64,000 nucleotides of DNA, from the NCBI RefSeq assembly GCF_000008765.1, contig NC_003030.1, positions 98,501 to 162,500 of the forward strand. The letters run 5' to 3'. The notes under the pieces are model-generated. The model was not told the origin of the DNA and made no database searches. It worked only from the letters and a program-made list of their open reading frames with translations. Of this stretch, positions 44,859-53,483 are shown one piece after another. Positions within the stretch are counted from its first letter, which is position 1. Each line of letters begins with the position of its first letter. A program made the position numbers and the translations under genes. The DNA comes from Clostridium acetobutylicum ATCC 824. Its GTDB lineage: Bacteria; Bacillota; Clostridia; Clostridiales; Clostridiaceae.

Positions 44859-45792
44859 TTATTTAATATCCACTGTTGCCTTTGTTTTAAATTTAATATA
44901 TCCATATGTATTAGCACTTTTTGGATAGGGCCTATTTTTATCTGCAGTAACATAATCTAGTCTTGATGATTCAACAACATCATTATAATTTTTGATGTGT
45001 GACACATTACCATACTTTGCTACGTAATTACCAATTTGACAAATAACCTTCAATATCACTTTTAGGAATAGTTTTTTGAATAAATGTATTCTTGTCAATT
45101 TTAGGTATTGCATCTCTAATGGCTTTCATTGTTTCTATTTGTTTTGGTGACAATTCACTAGGATTAGTTAAACGCAATTTATTAAATTCATCAATATTTA
45201 ATCCGTTTTTATTAATTATATTGGATGTTACTTTAAGATTATTATTAACAGCTTTACTCGAACAATTACTCTTTCCTATATTAACAACTACAGGCCTCTC
45301 TTCGCTATTTTCCATAACTTCATTTATTCTATCCATGCTAGCGAGACCTCTAGCTCCTGTTTCAAGCTCATTTTGAAGTTCAGCTACAGCATTTTGGTTA
45401 CTAAAAGCCATTTCTGTTAACTGTGCATCAATTACTTCTTCACCTTGAGTTCTAACTCTAGGCTTTTTTCCGGTAACCCAGTACTCTATTTTATCAAAGA
45501 TATCTTCCTTTGCAGGCTTATTCCACCAAGCATTTTTTTCTATTTTTTCCTCGTTATCTAGTTCCTTTAAAAGATTGTCAGCTTCCTTTAAAGTTTTATC
45601 AGTTTCTTTTAATGTTTCATCTATATTCTCGTCATCATTACCTCTATATAATATACTAGCACAAGTTAATCCCATTGCACTTGCTAAATTTTTATCAGCA
45701 TTTGCAAGGGTAATTCTCGCTTTATGGAGCTTATTGGATAATTTATATAGATAATTTTGTAATAATATGGATTGTTGGTTGTATATTTGTAA
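44859..45792 (-). pseudogene. Truncated and frameshifted polymorphic toxin
   Basis: The frame is open from 45792 without a start codon or ribosome site, so the N-terminal delivery domain is missing. It codes for a hydrophilic linker (DETLKETDKTLKEADNLLKE; ARGLASMDRINEVMENSEE) and then KTIPKSDIEGYLS. It stops at about 45028. One base removed in TCAAATTGG (about 45029-45035) restores the frame and continues as IGNYVAKYGNVSHIKNYNDV, SSRLDYVTAD and YGYIKFKT. The order 'IPKxDIxGYLxG...VxHIxxYxDV...LRLDY...YGYIxFKT' recalls toxin tips of Firmicute polymorphic toxins. A second shift separates it from the RVTPVKGSELHKV piece fused to the immunity gene. Confidence 0.65.
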
Positions 45793-45926
45793 TTAGAATA
45801 ATTTTTTAAGAAGTAGAGGGAAAGAAATATCAGTTGTTGGTTCAACAATTTTTATAGCCATTGAAACATCACTTATATCCGTAAAAATTATTCATTAAAA
45901 AATTTTAACTAAGATGCTATTGTAAT

Positions 45927-45969
45927 AATAAAGCTATTGTTATATTATATATATAACAATAGCTTTATT
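45927..45969. terminator. Perfect 18-bp hairpin with no adjacent gene end
   Basis: 45927-45944 is the exact reverse complement of 45952-45969, with a 7-base loop and A/T tails on both sides. It would end transcription in either direction. However, no plus-strand gene ends here and the minus-strand toxin fragment begins here. It is either a remnant of a deleted gene or a leader hairpin of the ABC operon at 46086. No other gene is seen in 45793-46085. Confidence 0.6.
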
Positions 45970-46085
45970 TATTGAAATTAAGGAAAAATTAAGAAATAAG
46001 TAAATATTACTTTATCTTTATGGTTTATTATATATTTTGGTTGATGAAGTGATATTTCATGTATAAGAAATAAGGAGGTTAAAGC

Positions 46086-47024
46086 ATGGGAGTAGTCCTT
46101 GAGGTTAAAGACGTAAAGAAGCACATTGGGAAGAGAGAAATAATAAAGGGAATTAGCTTCTCTGTAGAAGAAGGGCAAATTTTTGGATTCCTTGGACCTA
46201 ATGGCGCTGGTAAAACTACCACTATAAGAATGTTGGTGGGACTTATAAAGCCTAATTCTGGTAGTATAAAAATAATGGGACATGATATTCAAAAAGAAAA
46301 AGAGAAAGCTCTTAGTAATGTGGGATGTATAGTTGAAAATCCTGATATGTATGGTTTTTTAACTGGAAGAGAAAATCTTATTCAATACGCAAAAATGTAT
46401 GGAAGTGTTAGCAAGGAAAGAATAGATGAGGTAGCAGAGATAATAGGTCTTAAAGATAGAATTAATGATAAGGTAAAAAAATACTCACTTGGAATGAAAC
46501 AGAGACTTGGGTTAGGTCAAGCACTTTTAGTAAGACCTAAGCTTCTGATTCTAGATGAGCCTACAAATGGACTTGATCCTGTTGGAATAATGGATTTTAG
46601 AAGAATAGTAAGGCTTATGGCTGAGGAAAATAAGTCTGCAGTTTTTATTTCCTCACATATACTTGCAGAAATACAGCAGGTATGTGATACTGTTGCATTT
46701 ATAAATGGAGGAGAAATAAAGTCTGTTGAGAGTACAAAGGAAAGCGAAGGCAAGGGAACTAAGGAGAACTTTGGAATAGCAACTAGTAATATTAATTTAG
46801 CTATGGAAACATTGTCAAAGCTGCCATTTGTATATGAGGTTAAAAATAATGAGGACAAGATTTCAGCAGCTATACAATACGGTACGTCTCCGAAGGTAAT
46901 AGCAGAGCTTATGAAAAATAGCGTTGAAGTTATTGAATTTTATAAAGAGCACAAGACCCTTGAAGATAGATTTATGCAGATAGTAGAAGGGGAGGAGGAG
47001 AAAGATGTGGCCTCTAATAAGTAA
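46086..47024 (+). CDS. BcrA-type ABC exporter ATPase
   Basis: A 312-residue ATP-binding subunit of the bacitracin/lantibiotic export or self-protection class. Walker A GPNGAGKTTTIRMLVGL, Q-loop GCIVENPDMYGFLTGRENL, signature KYSLGMKQRLGLGQAL and Walker B LLILDEPTNGLDPVG are present, followed by a C-terminal regulatory region. TAAGGAGG precedes the ATG. It overlaps the first permease gene by 20 bases. It is paralogous to the ATPase at 53464. The substrate is unknown; no two-component system lies next to it. Confidence 0.93.
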   Translation: MGVVLEVKDVKKHIGKREIIKGISFSVEEGQIFGFLGPNGAGKTTTIRMLVGLIKPNSGSIKIMGHDIQKEKEKALSNVGCIVENPDMYGFLTGRENLIQYAKMYGSVSKERIDEVAEIIGLKDRINDKVKKYSLGMKQRLGLGQALLVRPKLLILDEPTNGLDPVGIMDFRRIVRLMAEENKSAVFISSHILAEIQQVCDTVAFINGGEIKSVESTKESEGKGTKENFGIATSNINLAMETLSKLPFVYEVKNNEDKISAAIQYGTSPKVIAELMKNSVEVIEFYKEHKTLEDRFMQIVEGEEEKDVASNK

Positions 47025-48219
47025 TGAGCTTTATAAAATAATAAAAAAGAAAAAGTTTTGGATAACCTTTATAGTCTTTTTTGCTTTATTCTTAGCTTAT
47101 TCTATTGTCCAATATTCAAGTGAAAAGAAGTACTATGAACCAAAACAGAGAATAGCAATGGATAAACTAGAAATAAAAACTGAAAAAAAGCAATTAAATA
47201 GCCCAGGGATTAATGCCGAGCAGAAGAAAAAGATAAAACAATACATTAAGCAAGATGAGAAAGATATAAAGGATAAAAAAAAGGAAGATGCAAGCAAAGA
47301 CTTAGATTGGCATTTAAGGCTTAATAAAGAACTGATACAAAAAAAATATGAATATATAAAAGATAAAGGCAAAGGGAAGAATGAAGATACTGAAGATGCA
47401 AGTATAAGTGTCATGAAGGATGAATATTACAGAGATAATAATTTAAATCCATATGATAAAACTGGAGATCTTGCAATGGATTCTTTTCTTAGTTCAAAGG
47501 CATTTATGCAGATTTTAGTGGTATTTATTATAATTGCAGTGGCAACGTCAGATATAGTAAGTTCGGAATATTCTCCTGCTACTATAAAAATGCTTTTAGC
47601 AAAACCTGCGTCTAGGGCAAAAATACTTTTTTCTAAATTTATTGCAATATTAGTTGGAAATATATTTATCATAGGAATCCCTCAAGTAATAACATATTTA
47701 ATTTTATCGTTTATGAATGGTTTCCCAAATTTATCGCAACCAATTGCTGTAGGTAGAATGTACCAATATGATTCTTCTGTTATTCTTTCCAATCATAATG
47801 TTGGTGTTTCACCAATACTTGGATCATCTTATCTTATAACAGAGGGTAAGTATCTATTGTATCTTGCATTATTGGATTTACTATTTATATTAGGCTGCGT
47901 TTCTATATGTTTTTTAATTTCTGTACTAATAAAGAACTCAGCTATAACAATAGGAATAAATGTAGGGTTAGGAGTTGTTATGTCAATAATAGGTTTAATG
48001 ACACTAGAAGGAGCTATACCTAAGGCATTGTCAGCTATAACACCATTTCTTATAATGACCTATTCGTCTACGGATGTACTTTTAATGGGTGATATGGCTA
48101 AAAGGGCAAACAATCCTGGGATAACTGTGGGCATGGGCATAGTGGTGTTTATTGTTTATACGGTAGTATGCATGGGAATTTCAACCTTTGTGTTTTCTAA
48201 AAAAGATATGCTTGCTTAA
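47005..48219 (+). CDS. ABC-2 type permease, first subunit
   Basis: A 404-residue membrane permease. One N-terminal helix (FWITFIVFFALFLAYSIVQY) is followed by a large lysine-rich extracellular loop of about 120 residues and then five or six helices. The segment SSEYSPATIKMLLAKPASRAKILFSK is shared in pattern with the permeases at 48243 and 52296. The ATG overlaps the ATPase end behind GGGGAGGAGGAG. Together with the second permease it probably forms the membrane channel. Confidence 0.88.
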   Translation: MWPLISNELYKIIKKKKFWITFIVFFALFLAYSIVQYSSEKKYYEPKQRIAMDKLEIKTEKKQLNSPGINAEQKKKIKQYIKQDEKDIKDKKKEDASKDLDWHLRLNKELIQKKYEYIKDKGKGKNEDTEDASISVMKDEYYRDNNLNPYDKTGDLAMDSFLSSKAFMQILVVFIIIAVATSDIVSSEYSPATIKMLLAKPASRAKILFSKFIAILVGNIFIIGIPQVITYLILSFMNGFPNLSQPIAVGRMYQYDSSVILSNHNVGVSPILGSSYLITEGKYLLYLALLDLLFILGCVSICFLISVLIKNSAITIGINVGLGVVMSIIGLMTLEGAIPKALSAITPFLIMTYSSTDVLLMGDMAKRANNPGITVGMGIVVFIVYTVVCMGISTFVFSKKDMLA

Positions 48220-48242
48220 ATTTTAAGAGAGGAGGGGATAAT

Positions 48243-49460
48243 TTGTATAGACTTATAACAAATGAGCTCCAAAAAATATTTAAAAGACGAAAAGTTTTAG
48301 TTGTGAGTATAGTGTTTATAGCTATAATATTATTTTTTTCACTGGTTCAGTATAAAGAATCTCATAAGACACCAGTTCAAACTATAGTACAAAATGAAAA
48401 GTATATATCTGTATATAAAGAGGAAATGGCATACTTAGATGCAGATACACAAAAAAGAGTTAAGGAGAATATTGCTCAATACAAAAATGAGATACAAGAA
48501 GCTTATCGAGCAGAAGATTTGGATAAGCTTAATTGGAAGGATAGAATAAAATATCAGATAAGTGACGATGAAAAGAAGAAAAAGCTGCCAGATATAGTTT
48601 CAGATGATACCAAAATAGAGCAAGTGAATGCACAAATACTATCTAAAAAATATGCACTTAAAAATAGTGTGCCTGATGCAGCAGATGATTATAATGAAAA
48701 GGCTTTAGATGTATTCATAAAAATGGTATCATACGTTTCTCTTATAATTCTACCTGTTATAATATGTGTAATAGTTCTTGATGTTGTTTCGGGAGAATGC
48801 AGTCCACCTACTATGAAGATGCTCTTGACCAAGCCTTTTTCTAGAGGGAAGATATTATTTTCTAAATTTATGGCGGCATCTATTGCGAGTATAATAGCCA
48901 TAGTTTTTTCTGAATTAATATCGCTTATAATACTTGGAATTGTAATAGGTTTTGGAAGCATTAATGCACCTGTAAGTCTTGGTACTAAATATCAATTTAA
49001 TGCAGATAAAGTGCTTGCGGGGAATTGGCATGATGTAAAGGCTATTATTGGAAGCACTTATGTAGAACCTCAGTGGAAGGTCATGCTTGAGATGTTTGGG
49101 CTTGAAATACTTTTTATATTGGCATTTACAAGTATATGTATTCTTATATCGGTATTAGTTAATAGCAATACGGTATCTATGACCTCAGGAATAATTATTG
49201 CAGTTATTATGAGTTTTATAGTGCTTAAGATAATGGCTGGAGATGGTAGTAGTGCCGGTGATGTACCATTTAGAAAAATAGCACCTTATTTAATAAATAC
49301 TTATAGTTCTCCGGGATTTCTCTTAAGTGGAGATATGACATCACAAATAAGGAATCCTGATATTTCAGTGGGACTTGGAGTATTAGTTAATGTGATTACT
49401 GGAGCTGTGTGTTATATAATTGCTCATATTAGGTTTACAAGAAAAGATATGTTAGTATAA
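48243..49460 (+). CDS. ABC-2 type permease, second subunit
   Basis: A 405-residue paralogue of the preceding permease. It has the same layout: an N-terminal helix (VLVVSIVFIAIILFFSLVQY), a charged external loop, then a multi-helix domain with SGECSPPTMKMLLTKPFSRGKI, given here in part. It starts with TTG at 48243 behind GAGGAGGGG. Two different permeases with one ATPase suggest a heterodimeric channel. Confidence 0.88.
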   Translation: MYRLITNELQKIFKRRKVLVVSIVFIAIILFFSLVQYKESHKTPVQTIVQNEKYISVYKEEMAYLDADTQKRVKENIAQYKNEIQEAYRAEDLDKLNWKDRIKYQISDDEKKKKLPDIVSDDTKIEQVNAQILSKKYALKNSVPDAADDYNEKALDVFIKMVSYVSLIILPVIICVIVLDVVSGECSPPTMKMLLTKPFSRGKILFSKFMAASIASIIAIVFSELISLIILGIVIGFGSINAPVSLGTKYQFNADKVLAGNWHDVKAIIGSTYVEPQWKVMLEMFGLEILFILAFTSICILISVLVNSNTVSMTSGIIIAVIMSFIVLKIMAGDGSSAGDVPFRKIAPYLINTYSSPGFLLSGDMTSQIRNPDISVGLGVLVNVITGAVCYIIAHIRFTRKDMLV

Positions 49461-49488
49461 ATAAAATTGGAAGAGAGGAATTTTAGTT

Positions 49489-50328
49489 ATGAATAAGAGT
49501 AAATTGGCTATTGCAGCCGTTCTTGTATGTGCTACATCATTATCAGTAGGATGTGGGGGGAGTAGTGCATCAACTAATGGTAAGGCAAATGGTAAGAAGG
49601 ATGCTAATGCAATACAGGTAACTGGAACCGTAAAATCTAAAAATATAGAAAGTATATCACTTGGATTGCCGGAAACAGTTTCTATAGGAGTAACAGGTGT
49701 TGATGTTAAATTAGGACAAGAAGTTAGAAAGAATGATAAATTAGTAGATTTAGATTTGAGTGATTACAATTCAAATATAGATAAAATACAGAATGAAATT
49801 GATGCTGAAAATATAAAAAAGGATAAAATGACAGATCAAGATCAAAAGGATATGGAACAGAAGACGATTGATGGATATAATGATGAGATTACTTCTATAA
49901 AAAGCAAATTAAATAAAACTTATGTTAATGGAAGCTCGATAATATGTGATATGGATGATGCGGCAGTTACTAGCATTGGATACTCAAAGGGAGATATACT
50001 AAATTCACAAGAGAAAATTGTTACTCTGGAAGATTTAAAGAATCTTCAGGTTATGGCAAAAGTACCTCAAGAGAGTATAAATGATATAAAGGAAGGTCAA
50101 AATGTAACTATATCTACACAGTCATATTCAGGTAAAAGTTATAAGGGAAAGGTAACTTATGTAGGTAAAAGCGTAGTTACAAGTACTAATGGAGCTTCGT
50201 CTTCTATAAGTTCAAATTCGAATTCAGATGATGATGATTCTTACATTCCGGTTGAGATTTCTGTTGATGATAATGATGGAAAATTGTTGCCAGAATCATC
50301 AGTTGATTTAAGTATAAGTAGAAAATAA
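49489..50328 (+). CDS. HlyD-like adaptor lipoprotein
   Basis: A 279-residue lipoprotein (lipobox LSVGC near residue 22) with a biotin-lipoyl/HlyD-type core. It contains VTGTVKSKNIESISLGLPETVS, a hydrophilic coiled-coil (DKIQNEIDAENIKKDKMTDQ) and the beta domain VMAKVPQESINDIKEGQNV. A serine/aspartate-rich stretch (SSSISSNSNSDDDD) lies near the end. Such adaptors accompany ABC exporters. In this Gram-positive context it sits outside the membrane beside the two permeases. It is last in the operon. Confidence 0.85.
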   Translation: MNKSKLAIAAVLVCATSLSVGCGGSSASTNGKANGKKDANAIQVTGTVKSKNIESISLGLPETVSIGVTGVDVKLGQEVRKNDKLVDLDLSDYNSNIDKIQNEIDAENIKKDKMTDQDQKDMEQKTIDGYNDEITSIKSKLNKTYVNGSSIICDMDDAAVTSIGYSKGDILNSQEKIVTLEDLKNLQVMAKVPQESINDIKEGQNVTISTQSYSGKSYKGKVTYVGKSVVTSTNGASSSISSNSNSDDDDSYIPVEISVDDNDGKLLPESSVDLSISRK

Positions 50329-50331
50329 ATA

Positions 50332-50381
50332 AAAACAAACTGTTTTAAAATTAAATTTATTTTAAAGCAGTTTGTTTTTTT
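50332..50381 (+). terminator. Terminator of the ABC/HlyD operon
   Basis: AAACAAACTG pairs with CAGTTTGTTT, with an inner A/T helix, followed by TTTTTTT. It starts right after the stop. Confidence 0.85.
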
Positions 50382-50409
50382 GTAGTATAAAACGCATATA
50401 AGATAAGGA

Positions 50410-50580
50410 TTAGTTGTTATGTGACAATTTAGAGCGCTTTGTAAATTTCTTACCATTGCTCCTTGAACCGATTTTTTCACCATCGATTATTCCTATGTCA
50501 TCACCTGATTTAGGGAACATTTTTCTTAATTCTGCATTGGATTTGTCTCTATCCCTTTGCCTGTATTTGTTATTGTCCAA
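50410..50580 (-). CDS. Small highly charged protein
   Basis: A 56-residue protein from TTG 50580, which lies 6 bases after AAAGGAGGAG on the minus strand: MDNNKYRQRDRDKSNAELRK, then MFPKSGDDIGIIDGEKIG and a basic tail. A start at 50607 would run through the ribosome site, so I reject it. It has no membrane segment or cysteine. The function is unknown. Confidence 0.65.
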   Translation of the reverse strand: MDNNKYRQRDRDKSNAELRKMFPKSGDDIGIIDGEKIGSRSNGKKFTKRSKLSHNN

Positions 50581-50788
50581 GATAAACTCCTCCTTTGTAG
50601 GATTCATTCTTAATTAATTTAACCTAAGTTCTTTTAATTTATACAAAAAATTATTGGAAAATGATAGTAAGGGGTGCTTTGTGTATAAATTAAAGTTATT
50701 AACAATAATTATGAGTAGCAGTTTACAAATGAGTGCATATGTTGTATAAATAAAGTACTTAAATGTCAATATATTGTGGTGTTGATAT

Positions 50789-50968
50789 TGTGGATAACTT
50801 ATGCACATGTTTAATGTCAATTAACGTATAAAAATAGGTTGTTTGGGAGGTACTGTTGAAAAAACATATAGTTATCAACAGCTAAATGTTCATAAGTAGG
50901 CAAAAATGTGGATAACATAAATTTATAGTGGGTTATAATATAAATTTAATATTAAAATCTGTGGATTA
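50789..50968. promoter_or_regulatory. DnaA-box cluster upstream of sfsA
   Basis: Exact or near boxes: TGTGGATAA at 50789-50797 and 50907-50915, TTATGCACA (TTATNCACA form) at 50799-50807 on the other strand, TTATCAACA at 50872-50880 and TGTGGATTA at 50960-50968 (one mismatch each). They lie in a 400-base AT-rich gap (50581-50988) with no other gene. The last box is just before the sfsA ribosome site. Confidence 0.65.
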
Positions 50969-50988
50969 TTATAAGGAGGAAAATGTAA

Positions 50989-51681
50989 TTGAAGATAGAT
51001 AATATGACGAAACTTGCCAAATTTGTAAAAAGGCCAAATAGATTTCAAGCATATATAGAATTAGAAGGCGAAGAAATGATGGTTCATGTACCCAATACCG
51101 GAAGATGCAGGGAAATATTACTTCCAAATTGTACTGTGGTACTGCGAGAGGAAAATAATCCAAATAGAAAAACTAAATATGATTTAATTGGAGCATATAA
51201 GGGAGAAAAATTTATAAATATAGATTCTCAAATTCCTAATAAAGTTGTTTATGAGGCGCTTTACAATAAGAAAGTGGAGAGCTTAGCTAAATATAATATT
51301 ATAATGAAAGAAAAGACCTTTAAAAACAGCAGATTTGATTTTAGATTGGAAAATGATGAGGGAGAGGTTTATTTCCTGGAGGTTAAGGGAGTAACACTTG
51401 AGGATAAAGGAGTTGCTAGATTTCCAGATGCACCAACTGAAAGAGGAGCAAAGCATTTAAAAGAACTTGTTGAGGCCAAAAAAAGCGGATATGGGGCAGG
51501 TGTATTATTTCTTATGCAAATGGATAATATAAGTGAGTTCAGACCACATGATGAGATGGACAAAATGTTTGGAGAAGCACTTAGATATGCAGCAATAAAT
51601 GGTGTAGATGTGATGGCTTACGAGTGTTCTGTTGATGAAAAAAGTATAACTCTTACAAAGAGTGTTAAGATAGTTCTTTAA
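50989..51681 (+). CDS. sfsA: SfsA family protein (DNA-binding/nuclease-like)
   Basis: A 230-residue SfsA protein. RPNRFQAYIELEGEEMMVHVPNTGRCREIL, the nuclease-like DFRLENDEGEVYFLEVKGVTL core, and FPDAPTERGAKHLKEL are diagnostic; each is given here in part. The name comes from sugar fermentation stimulation in E. coli; the biochemical role is not settled. It starts with TTG at 50989 behind AAGGAGG (spacer 9). DnaA boxes crowd its upstream region. Confidence 0.92.
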   Translation: MKIDNMTKLAKFVKRPNRFQAYIELEGEEMMVHVPNTGRCREILLPNCTVVLREENNPNRKTKYDLIGAYKGEKFINIDSQIPNKVVYEALYNKKVESLAKYNIIMKEKTFKNSRFDFRLENDEGEVYFLEVKGVTLEDKGVARFPDAPTERGAKHLKELVEAKKSGYGAGVLFLMQMDNISEFRPHDEMDKMFGEALRYAAINGVDVMAYECSVDEKSITLTKSVKIVL

Positions 51682-51737
51682 AATTTCATAATAATAAATT
51701 ATAATTGGTTTATTAAAGCATTGATGGAGGATTTATT

Positions 51738-52262
51738 ATGAAGTACGAGTATTGCCCTATATGTGGGAAAAAGCTTGAAAAAAAGTACAGCTATGATGAG
51801 GGAGATGTGCCTTATTGCCAAAAAGACAAAATTATGTTCTTTGATGTACCTAAACCATGCGTGCTAGTAGCAGTTATAAAAGGACAGGAAATTTTGTTGT
51901 TAAAACAGGAGTACACATTTAAAGACTCAAAAATATTAGTTTCTGGTTATGTAGCTAATGGTGAAACAGTTGAGGAAACTGTAGTTAGAGAGGTTAAAGA
52001 GGAGGTAGGTATAATTGTAGAGAAACCCGAATACCTGGGAAGTTACTATTTCAAACCTAAAGAATTAATAATGCTTACCTTTATGGTTAGGTATGTATCC
52101 GGGGAAATAACCAAATCGCAAGAGGTAGATGAGGCTTACTGGGTAAATATGAGAGATGTTCTTCAAGAAATGAATGAAGACAAAGTAGGCAAGGATGTAG
52201 TTAAGAAGGTATTTAAGAGAATAGGATATAACGAAGAGAAGTATTTACATAAAGAAAAATAG
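51738..52262 (+). CDS. Nudix hydrolase with zinc ribbon
   Basis: A 174-residue protein. An N-terminal zinc-ribbon-like CPICGKKL and a later cysteine (PYC) are followed by a Nudix domain with the box G-x5-E-x7-REVKEEVG at residues 70-92 (GYVANGETVEETVVREVKEE). The zinc ribbon plus Nudix pattern resembles NADH pyrophosphatases (NudC). However, the SQPWPFPxS motif of true NudC is not seen, so the substrate is left open. ATGGAGG precedes the ATG. Confidence 0.85.
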   Translation: MKYEYCPICGKKLEKKYSYDEGDVPYCQKDKIMFFDVPKPCVLVAVIKGQEILLLKQEYTFKDSKILVSGYVANGETVEETVVREVKEEVGIIVEKPEYLGSYYFKPKELIMLTFMVRYVSGEITKSQEVDEAYWVNMRDVLQEMNEDKVGKDVVKKVFKRIGYNEEKYLHKEK

Positions 52263-52293
52263 GGAATTACCATTAAGGTAATATCCCTATTTT
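52258..52293. terminator. Bidirectional terminator, Nudix and ABC permease genes
   Basis: AAATAGGGA-ATTACC pairs with GGTAAT-A-TCCCTATTT (one bulge), flanked by A and T runs. It serves both convergent genes. Confidence 0.8.
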
Positions 52294-52295
52294 TA

Positions 52296-53483
52296 TTATA
52301 CAGTCATATCTTTTTTCTTGAATGAATAATTAGCTATTCCGTAACATAGTATAGTAAAGATAATTAAGTATATAACTCCAAATATAGCTGTTGTGAAGGT
52401 AAGCCCTGAAGTTGAAGGTATACTATTTGTAAGTATATCGTAAGGCGAACCATAGTTAGTAAACAAGAATGGCATAATAACATGCAAAGCTGATATTTGA
52501 GAAATTATATTTAAAGCTATTACTATCATTATACTTAATGTCATAGATAAAACGCTGCTTCTTAAAACAACTGATAATAGTAAGAAGAAAGAACAGCAAC
52601 CTATAATAAATAGTATCTGGAATAAGAACATTTCTATTAAGAATTGCCAAAGAGGAATTACGTATGAACTTCCTAAAATAGGTATAAGTCCTGTGCTGTC
52701 CTGTGTAAGTTTAATTCCAGAATTCATATATTTAGTTCCTACAAGTACTGGGTAGCTAGGATTATCGAAGCCGTAAGCTATACCGGTTATTAAGTAGGTT
52801 ATAAGTTCTATTAAAAGTATTATAGCAATACATGATATAGCAGAAGCTATAAACTTTGAAGCCAATATTTTTGCTCTGCTAGCTGGTTTTGATAAAAGAA
52901 CTTTAATTGTAGGAGGTGTATATTCTCCAGATACAATATCAGCAGAGAAAATTGCTATAATAATAGGAATTAGTATGTAGCCTATAAGCTTTAATAATGA
53001 TTGCAAAAGCTGAAATGTTGATAAGCTATTGTTGTCTTGAGGCTTTATATTATGATTTAAAAGGTACTGATAAAATACTATTTGCTTATTGTATGATTCC
53101 TTTGCAGTGTTTTCGGTAATATCAGCAGCCTGATTCTTCTCATCTTTAAGAGAATCTATAGTGTTTTTTAATTGTTTTTTCCAATTTGAGTTACCTTGAT
53201 TTTTGCTTTGTTGATACTGTTTTATTTGCTCATCCAATTGAGATATTTGTTGGTCATATTGCTGTTTTAAGGTTGCATCCTTAATATTTTTTTCCTTTGA
53301 TTGTAATGATGATTTTGCATCTTTATAATATTGAATTGCAGCATCAGGTGTACTTGCCTTCTGCATTTTCACATAAACAGCACAAAAACCAATACATATT
53401 AGTGCAAATACAATTGTGCATATAATGTATTTTCTTTTATACCTTAACTTAATAAATTCGTTTTTAATGAGATTCCACATCAT
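52296..53483 (-). CDS. ABC-2 type permease, paralogue on the minus strand
   Basis: A permease of about 395 residues with an N-terminal helix, a glutamine/lysine-rich external coiled-coil (KEKNIKDATLKQQYDQQISQ) and five or six C-terminal helices. The segment SGEYTPPTIKVLLSKPASRAKI matches the permeases at 47005 and 48243 position by position. I chose ATG 53483 (MMWNLIKNEF), 6 bases after GGAGG; the earlier ATG at 53495 would contain the ribosome site. It overlaps the end of its ATPase gene. Only one permease is encoded here, so the channel may be a homodimer. Confidence 0.88.
   Translation of the reverse strand: MMWNLIKNEFIKLRYKRKYIICTIVFALICIGFCAVYVKMQKASTPDAAIQYYKDAKSSLQSKEKNIKDATLKQQYDQQISQLDEQIKQYQQSKNQGNSNWKKQLKNTIDSLKDEKNQAADITENTAKESYNKQIVFYQYLLNHNIKPQDNNSLSTFQLLQSLLKLIGYILIPIIIAIFSADIVSGEYTPPTIKVLLSKPASRAKILASKFIASAISCIAIILLIELITYLITGIAYGFDNPSYPVLVGTKYMNSGIKLTQDSTGLIPILGSSYVIPLWQFLIEMFLFQILFIIGCCSFFLLLSVVLRSSVLSMTLSIMIVIALNIISQISALHVIMPFLFTNYGSPYDILTNSIPSTSGLTFTTAIFGVIYLIIFTILCYGIANYSFKKKDMTV

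Noticed and set aside
45092..45376. Plus-strand 94-codon frame inside the toxin fragment
   Set aside because: It is the antisense shadow of the clearly protein-like minus-strand linker sequence and has no ribosome site.
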